Position numbers and translations under genes: made by a program. A stretch of DNA of 64,000 bases from Papaver somniferum (lineage: Eukaryota; Streptophyta; Magnoliopsida; Ranunculales; Papaveraceae). Under the pieces are notes generated by a model. It ran no database searches. It saw only the letters and a list, made by a program, of their open reading frames with translations, and was not told where the DNA came from. Below, piece after piece: positions 1 through 12,000 of the stretch. Numbering within the stretch: position 1 is the stretch's first letter; each line of letters starts with the position of its first letter. The DNA lies in contig NC_039368.1 in the NCBI RefSeq assembly GCF_003573695.1, positions 78,258,374-78,322,373 on the forward strand. Reading direction: 5' to 3'.

Positions 1-234
1 TTGAATTACATTCAAAAATTATATCAATTCTCTGGATTAGATATACTTGAGCTATTCCACACTGCAGCCCCAAAGGAATACTAAGGTGTATATTATCGCA
101 ATCGACAACTAGTTGGGAAATTGCGGATTCCAAATTTCAGACGCTTTCCATGTTGCCAAACTCAAATAAGTTCTTGATCAGAAATGAATGAGATAAATCG
201 GAACTTTAGCAACACTAGAAACCTTTTTTAGTTC

Positions 235-447
235 CTAAATGTGATAGGAACTCTTCAAGCGCTTTTTAAGTTGGCTAGTAAAGGCACAATGAATGCTTGC
301 AAAAGGTTCCAAAAATTTTACTGAATCATTCTGGTAGTCAATGATGTAGGAGCCTACTTGGAAAGTACCTTCCTGGTCCGCTTTTGTAAGCTGTTGAAAC
401 ATAATATATGATCTGACACAGGTGCAATTGTTGAGAAGTAAGGGCAT
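235..447 (-). CDS. possible terminal exon of an unrecognised gene
   Basis: This is an open frame of 70 codons ending in a stop. From about codon 21 it has a normal soluble-protein composition, with motifs such as GTFQVGSYIIDY and FASIHCAFTSQLKKRL. A possible splice acceptor (TTTCAACAG) lies inside it, so only the distal part may be coding, as the last exon of a minus-strand gene whose other exons would lie in or beyond the tandem duplication to its right. I do not recognise the family. It could also be a pseudogene scrap, since the duplicated copy next to it is not open in the same way. Confidence 0.25.
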   Translation of the reverse strand: MPLLLNNCTCVRSYIMFQQLTKADQEGTFQVGSYIIDYQNDSVKFLEPFASIHCAFTSQLKKRLKSSYHI

Positions 448-517
448 CCGCTTTTATGAGTCATCGAAACATGATACATGATCTGACACAAGTGCAATTG
501 TTGAGAAGTAAGGGCAT
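378..517. repeat. 70-bp tandem duplication
   Basis: Two head-to-tail units, 378-447 and 448-517, each run from CCGCTTTT to GTAAGGGCAT. They differ at roughly ten positions, mostly in the first third. The left unit overlaps the start of the open frame at 235-447. The remaining bases of 1-826 show no other recognisable gene. Confidence 0.85.
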
Positions 518-826
518 GGAGATCGAAATGTCCAACGCAGACCTAAGCCCCTTAAAAGGTAAAGTAAATTAGTGCTCAATTATTTTTCCGAATTATATTT
601 TTAATTTCAGAAAAGTGATTTCATCCGACCTACTTTTAAACAAAAATTGAAAAAGAATGAAAATATCGCTTTTTCTAAATTAGAGATAATAAATTCTGCT
701 CCTCCTCATTGTAGTGGCATCACCACTGTTTGGAAAAAATACATGTAATGCTAAATGTAACACTTTTATGCAATGCCATTTGCAGGAAAGATGACGAATC
801 ATCTCGACGGATTCCATAGTCACAAG

Positions 827-1000
827 TAGGCCTGCACACGGTTCGGTTCGGTGCGGTTATAGCTAAAACCGTTCACCTAACTGTGTTCGGTGCAGTTATC
901 ACAATTAAAACTGCAGCCGAACTGTTTAGTATTCGGTTCGGTTTTTAACCGCACCGTTACTATTCGATTACGGTTCGGTTTTCACCTATACCCTGCACTT
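827..1000. repeat. hAT left terminal and subterminal repeats
   Basis: The terminus is followed by at least six GC-rich GGTTCGG / CCGAACCG-type motifs on both strands. Such clustered subterminal motifs are the usual transposase binding sites in plant hAT elements (family knowledge). The same words recur at the right end. Confidence 0.8.
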
Positions 1001-1421
1001 GTACACAAAAACATTCTGAATTTCTAATAAACTGATGCTACATTCCATACTAAAGTCTTGACAAGATAACCATAGTCTAGAGAATAAAAACAGAGTTGAA
1101 GTTCACAAACAAATTGACCAAAGTCTTAAGTCTAAACATTAACCAAAAAGTCTGATGAAACCAAAGTAAAAAACCAAGTAGTATAAAGAGTTGCCAGTAA
1201 AAGAAAAAGAGTCATCCATTTGATCTTCATTTATCAAGTAGCAGACCAGTAAAAGATTGCAGTCCATCCATCTCTCAAGCCAATCATCCCTTAATCTTCA
1301 TCCTTTCCCAAAATGTCTGCAATAAGAATGCAAAGAAGAAATATTCAAATATATTCAATGAAGTTTAATGATAAAAGGTATAAAAACTAACAGATAAAAG
1401 AAGATAACATTCATTCAAATT

Positions 1422-3935
1422 TCAAGTCAAAAGAGAAGAGATTCTATTACCATCTTCAATGTTGGAATTTTCATCTGGTACATAGTCACACAGAAAATCA
1501 AGAGAGATAGGTTTCTGCACCCAGCTTTGCGTACAGAGAAGTGCTTCAACTGTCCTGGCAGATAGCGAGCTTCTCCATGGGGTAAGAATGCGCTTTCCGG
1601 TACTGAATGCAGATTCTGATGCAACAGAAGACACTGGTATTGCCAAAATATCCTTCGCCATAAGTGATAGCACCTTGTACTTGGTACTATTAGCCTGCCA
1701 CCATGCCAGAATATCAAACTCCCTGGTAGACGCTTCACAGTCATCAAGCAAATACCTTTCAAGTTCTGACTTTGGATGAGTACTATGAACATTCATTCTT
1801 CACCTTTTCTTCCTTGATTCAAACATATCCTCAATGTTCTCTTCTTGCACAGAAACAACCATGTCATCAACACCAGCAACAGCTGTTGACCCAATACCTA
1901 AGACATCAGAAAAATCAATAGTAAGTAATGATAAAAAGCAGATAAGCAATATTAAGTAATGAAATAATGATAATCAATAGTAAGTAATGATTTCACCTTC
2001 CTCTGCATTGGCATTTGAATACATGCTGGTGTACTCATCATAAAGTCTTCCCATATCTTGTTTCACAGCCTTCAAAACAGTTGTAACCCTGAAATCATCT
2101 TGCTCATAGAAACATTCCAGATCAAATTTCAAACCAGATTCTTTCTCCCGAGGATCAAACAACTTAGAAAATTACATAACAAAGTTCATATCTTCATAAT
2201 CCCCCCAATATGCGTTATACTTCCGAAACATTATTTCTGCCATCCTAAAAATATGAGGATCTCGGTTTCCTATAGCTCTAAGACGAACCAACTGTTCATG
2301 GATCAATGCCAACTGCCATAGAAACTCATGTGAAGTAACCTGAACTGAAGCCGAGAACTTAACAGTAACATCAAAGAAGATTTTTAAACACTTAACAAGA
2401 CACCTAGCATATGACCAGTCTGCAGCATAGGGAGCATGATGACGGGGCTTGTTTTTTTTCTTAATATTATTCTTTCTAGATACATCTACCTCACATTCAG
2501 ATTCACTAGATGAACTAAGATAATAATCTTCATTATCAATTACAACAATATCATCATCGGTATTAGGTAAAGCTTCACTTTCAGATTCTTTGAAAATATA
2601 CTTAGAACGAAAGCTCTTGTCCTCCATTTCTAACCTCTTAAATACCTTTTCATATGGAATGGCAGCTTCAAGCATGAGATACGTAGCATTCCACCCGGTC
2701 TTCACATCAAGAAAAACCATCTTCTTACAATCAATCTTCTAGAGAGCAGCACATTCTTTGAATTTGGCCAACCTAGAGGGAGAACCGGTAACAAACTTGA
2801 TAACTGATCTGATCCTTCCAACTGACTTGTGATACAACAACACAATATCTTTGACAACAAGCGCAAGAACATGCGCAACACACCTTACCTGATAAGAATG
2901 GAACAAGGAAATATCATCAAAAAATCAGTAACAAGCACAAAGAAGTATAGAATAAACATATCAATAGAGCTAAGAAAAGTAATCATACCTGCATGTATTG
3001 AGCTCTCACTACTGCTCCTGTCCAATTGATGACACTGGTTTGAAGATACTCAATTGCGACAGTATTTGCACTGACATTGTCCAAAGTCACACCAAAAAGA
3101 TCTTCTAGACCCCAATCCAGCAAACATTTCTCAAGCATTTCCCAATCTCCTCCCCAGTATGACCCTTGATCAAGCAAAACAGGATGATCCTCTTTTGAAG
3201 TTTCCAATGGATATCAATAAAGTGCACTGTCACACACATATAATTGAAGTTGTTTGGAGAGGTCCATGTATCAGTTGTAAGAGAGACTCTTTGTTTACTT
3301 TCCTTGAAGTATTTCTTCAACTTCTCTTTCTCATCTTTGTACATAATTAAAAGATCTCTGTAAATGGTCATCCTGCTTGGCACCTTGAATCTAGGTTCAA
3401 GCTGTTCACTGTATCTTCTAAACCCTTCTCCTTCTACAATTCTAAATGGCAGTTCATCTATGACGACAAACTCAGTCAATCTTCTTCTACACATATCCTT
3501 GTCATAACTTACAACAACCAGCTGTGATGACTGTCCAGGCCTTGGTGGTGGAAACACCAAACTCTTTTGTCCCTTGAGCTTCTTGTTGGGATTCTCTGGA
3601 CATGTGGCTAAATGTGTTTTCATGCTGGAAGTTCCATTTCCTCTACTATGTGCTTGCAATTTCTTGTGACAATGCTTACACTGTGCTTTTTCTTCGCTGA
3701 TCCTTGTAAAGTCATTCCAAACTTTTGATCTAGTTTTCCCCTTCTTCTTAGGTACAACTTCAGGTGCAGGGTCCTGTGTAGGTGTAGCCTGCTGTGTAGC
3801 TTGTGTTTCTTGAGTAGCATCAACTTGAGGTGTTATAGATAGTGTCACATCAGTAGAACCAGCTGCAGTGGATGGAAAGGGAGATGCATTTTCCATCTTG
3901 CAGCTTGATAATGAAGCTGAACTTGATCCAATCAT
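1422..3935 (-). pseudogene. hAT transposase pseudogene (BED finger to dimerisation domain)
   Basis: The frame starts at the ATG at 3935, just after an apparent 5'-UTR splice acceptor; a matching donor lies near 4677. The first coding exon has a basic stretch, a BED-type zinc finger (CKHC ... THLATC) and the hAT N-terminal region including SLTTDTWTSPNN. Later exons carry the conserved blocks LDNVSANTVAIEYL, KTGWNATYLML and FDPREKES. The last exon, near 1422-1796, has the dimerisation signature IPVSSVASESAFSTGKRILT. Lesions visible: a one-base loss near 3138-3143 that shifts the frame, in-frame stops at 2739-2741 and near 2172, and a stop at 1800-1802. Glycine replaces the usual arginine of the TRWNSTY block. 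The gene would have cut and pasted its own element; it is now non-functional. Confidence 0.85.
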
Positions 3936-5189
3936 TGCCCTGCCAAAGGTAAACAAGTTAGTTCTTACTTCTTAATACAAGCACACATATTTCTTAAAAC
4001 AAGCAAGTTAGTTCTGATTCTGAACTTGATAATGAAACTGCACTTCATGTGAGTGACACTTCCTGCCATCTAACTCAATTTTAATTAAAAGCAAACAAAA
4101 CAGTTCTATGCTGGTCCTGTGTCACTGCTTAAGATTATAGATAGATGTCAACTAGAAGAATGAACCAAAAACGAACCTTGGATGTAATAGGAGAGAATAA
4201 AAGTGATAGTCATTTGCTACCTAACTAAATAAAACAGTTCATATGCTCTAAGGAATTTTCTATGTAAAACTTGAAAACAAAAATAAAGTTGTGGCACAGG
4301 GTAGGCTTTAAATAAACCTAAACAGTTATCCTAACTCCTAAGATACACTCCACTTAGAGTTAGAAACTCCCCTAGTAAGGGTTTAATGGAGTTATACCCA
4401 AATTCAAAAAGAAACACAAATCAGAAGCCTACCTAATAAACTCATCAGTTTGATTTGAAGTGTCAAGTATGAACAGACCTTATAGAGTATGTTTAAATAC
4501 ATCTTTATCTTTAAACACAAAAAATTACACAAGCAAAATCTTAAGGAAAAATTAATCCCTTTTTCACACAGTCACAGATCATAAATCACTTCATTAATCA
4601 ACAAAATTTTTTCAAAACATTTTACATCAAAACCAGAACAAGTCAAAATGAAGATTGAACAAGAGAGATAGGTTACCTGTAATCAGACTCCTTCCTTAAG
4701 AAATCTTTCGGACTCCTTCCTTGAATTCCTCCCCTTAACTCAACCAAAACCTAAAATAAAAAATCCATGACTGTAATCAGAAAAATAAGATTTGACAAAA
4801 GAAATTGATTGATAAACACAAAACAACAAGCAAACGATTTCGATAAAAGAAACCCTAAGTCCTAACAGAAGAATAATTAAAAAAAAAACCCTAGAAATTG
4901 AAAAACAAACAAATCAATCGAAACCCGTGACCTATTTACTTACTAGATAGAGCCATAGAGGTGGCGGTGCTCTTGATGGAGGTGGTGGTGGTCTGCTGTC
5001 TACTGGTGGTGGAGGCGACTGAGATGATTCAGGTGAAGGCTGAAGAGAAAATGAAGAGGGAGAGGAAGAGAAAGAGAAACGAAGAAGAGAAAATGACGAA
5101 GAGATTAGGGTTTCCAGAATATATATGGTGGAGGCTTTAATCTAGACGACTAGTATTAATCAGGATAAAAACTAATCGACGGTCCCTAC

Positions 5190-5343
5190 TAATCGGTTGT
5201 TCGGTGCGGTTATGGGTGGAACCGTTCACCGAACCGTAAATCTAACGGTTATTAAAATGAAAACCGTGACCGACCGTTGGATCATCGGTTCGATGCGGTT
5301 TCGGTGCGGTTTGCGGTTTCGGTGCGGTTTGTGCGCAGCCCTA
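5190..5343. repeat. hAT right terminal and subterminal repeats
   Basis: Repeated TTCGGTGCGGTTT words, including two immediately adjacent copies at about 5299-5330, lead into the terminus GCGCAGCCCTA. They mirror the motif cluster at the left end of the element. Confidence 0.8.
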
Positions 5344-5352
5344 AGTCACAAG

Positions 5353-6091
5353 CTCACGCTCCAAGTTCCAAAAGCCTCCTCTCCATGTCTAAAAGAGCTG
5401 GCTGGCATTGTAGCTTCATGCCCCAACCCCAAGCAATACGGTCCCCGAATTTACTTTCCAAAAATAAATAAAAAGCCATATCTTTGATGGCCAGCACGTA
5501 GGCCAGCAATCCAGAACTGGGTCATACTGTCCCGTGACCACAGTAACCACAGTCAACAAAAACAAGGGCATAAACGTAATCACAGCCCCGAAAGTGAACA
5601 CCTTGTAATTTACGAAGAAAGCAAAGGACATAACCGTAAATCAAAAAGAAAGGGGGAAATTAAATTAAAGAAAAAGTAAGATAGAGTAGAGAGAGAGATA
5701 TAGAAAAAAAAAAAAAGGCAGAGAACAGAAGAGAGGAGGGATAATTTATGCAGCGGCCACAAAGAAGACGAAGAAGATTGAATTTTCTGATTAATGCCGC
5801 CGTGATATCACCACCACCACCACCACCAGAAGCAGCCTGTGATTGAAGAATTTATTAGGTTTTCTTTTGGTTTTTGTTTCCTTAATTTATTCTCTCATAT
5901 TTATCTTATTTAGGGCACAAAAAAGGTTTAACAGTAGTTTGGATCTGGGATTAGAAACCTTGAAGGTGTTATTTAAAGGTGTGGGCAGATATTTTAATTT
6001 AGGGTTCATAGTATATAACTTAATGTTATTGGGGCGTTGACGAAGAACAATTAATTGTGTTGCCCCATGTTATAGAGGTAATTTATATTTC
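5353..6091 (+). promoter_or_regulatory. upstream region and 5' leader of the SANT gene
   Basis: This stretch lies between the hAT target duplication and the start codon at 6092. A purine-rich run (about 5640-5740, many AGAGA and GAAGA words) precedes an upstream ORF. The leader probably starts somewhere near 5640-5700, and a leader intron is possible. No clear TATA box was found, so the transcription start is not fixed. Confidence 0.45.
5748..5846 (+). promoter_or_regulatory. upstream ORF in the SANT-gene leader (32 codons)
   Basis: The frame starts ATGCAGCGG and ends TGA at 5844-5846. It encodes an arginine-rich start (PQRRRRR) and a run of six prolines. It precedes the main ATG by 245 bp. 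If transcribed it could dampen translation of the main frame. This depends on the unmapped transcription start and on whether a leader intron removes it. Confidence 0.4.
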
Positions 6092-9000
6092 ATGCCGCCG
6101 GAACCCTCAACTTGGGATCGAAAAGATTTCTTCAAAGAGAAGAAGTATGATAGATTGGATTCTGTAAATTCAAGATGGAGAGGCGGAGGAGGTGACCCTC
6201 ATCTAGGAGGAGTTGGAGGACATAGAGGTGGGGATTTTACTCGATGGGGAGGTGGTAACGAGGATTTTCGAAGACCATTAGGTATGTTTGTTTGATAATT
6301 TGTTTGATTAATTTTTCTGGTTTTTTTTCTCTCTTTTTTCTGAGAAATTAGGGTTTCAAATTTAACTGAAATTTGATGGGCGGCGGGGGCAGTTGAGGTT
6401 GTTGACTCTCATGGGTTTAGTTGGATCTGCCCCTGCTATTGAAAACTACTGAAACCAACTGTTAATTGAAAATCTGGTTTTTGACTTTTTTTTCTTCTTC
6501 TTACTGTTAGAGATCTGGGTTTGTGTAGGAATACATGTTTTTGGTTTGGTTTGGTTTGTGCTTTCTAGAGATTGTTATGAAATTTGGCTTTGTTTAATTT
6601 GTTGTTGATTTTTGACTTTTTTTTTTTTTTTTTCTGTGTGAAGTTCATGGTAAGCAAGGTGGATATCAAATTTTTCCTGAGGAATCTGGTTATGGATGTA
6701 CACCATCAAGGTCTAGTGAGAGGATGGTGGAAGATGAGAGTAGTTTCAGATCTTTTAGTTCTCGTGGGGGAGAGTCCAAGTATGGAAGAAGCAGCCGAGA
6801 AGTAAGAGGATCTATCATCCATGGGAGTCCACGAGAGTGGAGAGGACATCCACGGGAATCTGGAGGCGATGTCTCGTTTAACCCTTTTGGACGGCACCAT
6901 GATTTAACTACTCAAAGGTCAGTCAGTGATATTATAACATCTCATCATCATTCTGATGCTGAAAATACTCTCTTGGATCCACATCCCTTCAGAGATGAGC
7001 ATGATAAGATGGGTGGTTTGGATGCCTTGGGAACAGGCCACAGATATGAGAGAGACCATTCTTTGGGAGGATCGATCCCGTGGAAACGTTCAAAATGGAA
7101 TCGTTCTAGCAGCTTATCTTCCAGAGGTTCGGGTTTCAGCCATTCAAGTAGCTCAAGGAGCATCAGAACAGATTCAGATGAAGGTAAGACTGAGTTGCAT
7201 CCTGGAAGAGTGACTCCACTTCGCTCTCCTTCAGTGGAGACATCTGGTGATTTACCAACTTCTTTGAACGATGAAACATGTCCAAGGAAGAAACCACGGC
7301 TGGGATGGGGGCAAGGGTTGGCCAAGTATGAGAAACAGAAAGTTGAAGTCCCTGAACGGAAGCCTGCTGAAAACCCTGTTCAACAACCTGTTGAAAAACT
7401 TGTGGAGAAGTCTGTTGAAAAACCTGCAGAGAAGTTAGTTCAAAAATTTGTGGAGAAGTTTGTTGAGAAACCTGTAGAAAAACTTGTGGAGAACTCTGTT
7501 GAAGAACCTGTTGAGAAAACTGAGGAGAAGCCTGTCGAGAAGGAATTCTATGTAAGCAAACGGCTTAATCAATTCTATTTGTTGACCAAAAAGAAATGTG
7601 TTTCCAGTCTTTGTTTTTTTTTTTTTCGCATATTAACTTATGTTTGTTGGATACTCATCTTTTATCTCCTCTTTCCTTCTCTGCAGGAAGTGCTGAGGTC
7701 TACTGGAACACAGTCTGAGCAAGAGCTTGTTCTTGAAGATGCTTCAAGTCTAAAAGACTTGCCCGAGGAGTTGCCTGATGAGAATCCTGTTGAGAAATCT
7801 GCTGAGAAGCCTGACGAGAATCCTGTTGAGAAATCTGCCGAGAAGCCTGATGAGAATGCAAATAGCAAAAGACCCACTCCAACCATAGTAATAACAAGCT
7901 CTGATACGAGCCCTAGACTCACAGGCTTGTCAGAATGTTCATCTCCTCCAACACCATCTTCATTTGCTTGCAGCTCTTCCCAAGGTATGTTTTACTGTCT
8001 CTGAGAAAGTATCAACACAGTTTACACTTGCATTTTAGACATAAGAGCTTATTTGTTCTTCCTATAACTTATTGACTGTGTTTGGTGACTGAGCCCTGAA
8101 CAAGGTTTTGCAGATCTTTTTTTGGGTGATATTAGTTTCTATGTCCCATGAATATCCTTCTAAATTGGAAATATATACTTTATCATGCACTGATGTTGAA
8201 CAACTTTGGTTTCATTATACATGAAAGTCGGGCCTTTCACTTGTCAGCTAGAGAATGTTGTTTATTTCCATTGTATATTGGTTGTCACCGATGATTATTT
8301 GTCGTCTTCCAGGAGTGAATCCTTGTGTATTATATGAAGCTATCATATGAAGGCGCTGTTTGTCTATGCCATTTTGAACCACTCTAGTAATCCACTGAAC
8401 TGTTGAACCAACTGAGTATGCGTTATATTTTGCTTAGTGACTTCAGTGAATCTATCTAACTTATTATTCTCACACGCTATCCATTAAGGATTCTGTGGTG
8501 GCATCCTATTATCACATGTAGCTTCCTGTACCCTTGTTTTTTATGGCAAGCTGGGCCTGTGAGGTGTAAGCCTTAGTGTTCCTGGTCGTTTGGCTTGTCA
8601 AAGAGTGTTGTGGGCTTGTGGCATATTTGATATGAGCAACATGTAGGAGTTATCTTTCTGATTAATATAAAACAGACTAACAGTTTAACTTCCTCATTAT
8701 ACATCTTAAAGTAGGGTTCCACAGTCCGTGCTTAAGTCCCATCCAGTACGATTATACCTTCAATTTTTTCTGTAATTTTTTGTAAGACAGATTTTCAAAA
8801 GGCTCCAAGGAACTCTTTTTTTTTTCTATTCCGTGGTCCCATGTTTGTTGCATAGATAAACTCAGCCATATTAGCTATTAATAATTAATGACATTTTATT
8901 TGAAATATTTGAACCTGTTTCTTTAGTTTCAGTTTGTGGCTTCGCCTAGCTTTTAAGCAATGCATTTGCTGAGAACTACTCCAATATGTGTCCCCATGTC

Positions 9001-12000
9001 ACTATTGTATGACGTGGTTTACTTTCTAATTTATTGGACACCTGGTATTTACATGTTGCGTTCCTTGTGTGTGACTGTTGAGCCATTGTGTCAAAGTATC
9101 CATTTTAGGTTGTTGACATGTGATTTAACATTGATATGACATTCTTCTAAAATGTCATCAATCTCTCTTTTCAGTTTTTGTCTTTAAGTTTCTTTTGCTC
9201 TTATCAAGAAAACACCTACAACGTTTAATTTATAACGGGCTTTGGGCGATGCAGATTTCATTATGTTTAGCTTGTACATATATTACAGGAAAGATGTATA
9301 GGATAGTTCATTTCTCCCCCTCCCTTGTTCATTTAGTGTTTGTATCATGAGTTTTGAAGTTTGGAATGCTTTCCTTGTCCTTTTTTTTTTCCTTCCCGGT
9401 TATGGGCCTGCTTGGTTGTCCCCCCTGTTGCCTTCTCTTCAACAATTTTATCTGCTAACAGTGTCTTTGATGCTGGTAAGCTATATATATATATATTATA
9501 TCTTTAGCGACTTTTGTCATGTGTTTGTGCTATTTTAATTTGTCTGTTAGCAGAATTAGTTTGTTGTACCTGGTGGAAATCTGTATGTGATTTATGGTTG
9601 TAGGATATTTTCTCGTCCATAAGGTTATTGCGTCATATTGACTCTACTCTATCTTCTGGGTCAATAATTCGTAGTACTTCAAATATGTCCTGTATGATAT
9701 AACAATTTTAGGTTTCTGATTGTCACCCTGACATAGCGTTTCTGATTAGCAATTGTGGGTATTTGTTAACAGGTCCCGAGGATAAGCATCTCCTCAACTG
9801 TGAAAGAAATGATAATCAGACAAGTAGTTCAAGAGGTTCACCTAGTTGTGGATTTCTGAATTTTGTCGAGGGGTTTTCAGTAAATCTACAGCATCTAGAG
9901 CTTACTCCGCCTTTAAACTTGAACTCTCTGCTTAGTGATCTGACGCAACCAGAAGACGTGAACTCCGGGGATTCCAACTATTTGAGGTCTACTGTCATGA
10001 ATAAGTTGCTTTTGCTAAAGAGTGAATTTTTGAAAGCAGTAGAAAAGACAGAAGGAGAAATTGATAAGTTCGAAAATGAACTCAAGCAATTGAATTCTGA
10101 ACCTGATACAGTCAGTGTTAGTCCAGCCACAACTGATGCGTTGCAGCTAAATTCTGGAGTAAAATCTTATGAAGTAGTTGGTGCAGATTCTAAAGTTCTC
10201 CTGAAGCCATTGCAAGTTGTATCCTCAGATGATTTGCACTCAGAAAAGACCTTATGTGATGATATTATGAGAGAAAGTCATGCTGAAGTAGAGGATGAGA
10301 TTGACAGTCCAGGATCTGCTACATCAAAGTTTGTTGAACAATCTACAGGGAAAACAGATTTTACATCACTTGCAAAGAAAGAGAAGCAGGGCAACTTTGT
10401 TGCTCTTGTTGAAGAATTAAGTTGCAGGTCGCCTGAAAAAAATAATTTGCCTTCCGCTGAGAAGAAGTCCAAGGATGAACTTTGTATTGGTGATACTAAA
10501 TCAGTAAATGAAATGAGTACCTTCTGTGATGCTTCCTCTGAGTTGGTTGGACATAACCACGATCATGAGAAACTAGTTGAAGCAATTTTGGCAGCTAATA
10601 AGGATTCTGCAAGAAATGCTTGTGAGGTATTTAATAATTTATTGCCTGCTGATGGACCTGAACTTGAGAAACGGGAAGTGAATCTTGATTCATGCCAGCA
10701 GAACAATGTGATCCTTAAAGAAAAGGTCAGGGCGAGAATGCGTTTACAGCGATTCAAAGAGAGAGCCCTTACTCTCAAATACAGGGCACTTCAACACATG
10801 TGGAAAGAAGACATGCATTTGCTTTCAGTGAGGAAGTGTAAATTGAAGTCACAGAAACGAGTGGATTCCAGTTTGAAATTTTTACACAATGGGCAACAGA
10901 AGCATCGGTCATCCATCCGGTCTCGTTTCACTTCTCCTGGTATGAGCTTTGTTCATGCCTGCTATTGTATAAAGCTTTTTTTTACTGCCCTGTGATTTTC
11001 CATAATTTTATGTGATTATGCTACTCTCTCTCTTCTTCTTCTTCTTCTTTTTTTTTTTAAGCTTTTGCATCTTTATTTTTAAATTGTTGGATTGCCTTGT
11101 TTGTAAGACGTTTCTACTCTGCATCAGGTAATTCGACTTTAGTTCCGTCTGCAAATATCGTTGATTTTACCAGCAAACTTTTGTCAGATTCTCGAGTGAA
11201 GGTTCATCGATCTAGTCTGAAGATGCCAGCGTTAATTTTGGATGAGAAACAAAGGAAATCCTCAATGTTTGTTTCAAATAATGGCTTAGTTGAGGATCCT
11301 CTTTCCGTTGAGAAAGAAAGGGTTATGGTCAACCCATGGACCCCCGAAGAGAAGGAAGTATTTTTGGAGAAGCTTGCTGCTTTTGGGAAGGACTTCAATA
11401 GAATTGCTTCCTGTCTTACTCACAAGACCACGGCCGATTGCGTTGAGTTCTACTACAAGAACCATAAGTCAGAAAGTTTTGAAAAAATAAAGAAAAAGAT
11501 GGATTCTAGAAAGCAAGTGGGAGATCTTCCAAATACGTACCTTATGACATCAGGTCAGAAGTGGAATCGTGAAGCAAATGCAGTGTCTCTTGATGTGTTG
11601 GGAGCAGCTTCAATGGTGGCATCTCATGCTGATGACAGTGAGAAGACTCAACAGTCCAGTGCTGGTAGGCCATTCTTGTTACGACATTGTGAGTATAAAG
11701 CGTCATCATCCTCTGATTTTGCCGCGGTTAGCAAGTCGAGCACTTCAGACATGTTGGGGAATGAGAGGGAAGTTGTAGCTGCAGATGTTTTGGCTGGCAT
11801 CTGTGGTGCTTTGTCTTCTGAAGCAGTGAGTTCTTGTATCACAAGTTCCATAGACCACGTAGAGGGTTGTCTGGACTGGAAGTTCCGAAGGAGGAATTTG
11901 GTAGCTGATGATTGCTCTCTTACTCCTGAGGTTATGCAGAAAATTTATTGTCAAGAAGCCTGTTCAGATGAAAGCTGTGGGGAATTTGATTCTGTGGATT

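Larger units (their letters stand above)
827..5343 (-). mobile_element. hAT-superfamily DNA transposon, autonomous-type but decayed
   Basis: The element begins TAGGCCTGCACAC and ends GTGCGCAGCCCTA, which are imperfect inverted termini typical of plant hAT elements. The direct repeat AGTCACAAG flanks it at 818-826 and 5344-5352. This is consistent with the 8-bp hAT target duplication plus one ambiguous base. Both ends carry short GGTTCGGTGCGGTT-like subterminal repeats. The interior holds a multi-exon minus-strand transposase with a BED zinc finger and a C-terminal hAT dimerisation domain. The coding region has several breaks, so the copy is probably immobile unless helped in trans. Its right end lies about 750 bp upstream of the start codon of the SANT gene. 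Confidence 0.9.

Noticed and set aside
5843..6040. A 65-codon frame just upstream of the SANT-gene start
   Set aside because: It is AT-rich with membrane-like composition, as expected from a T-rich leader or leader intron. The downstream ATG opens the conserved block.
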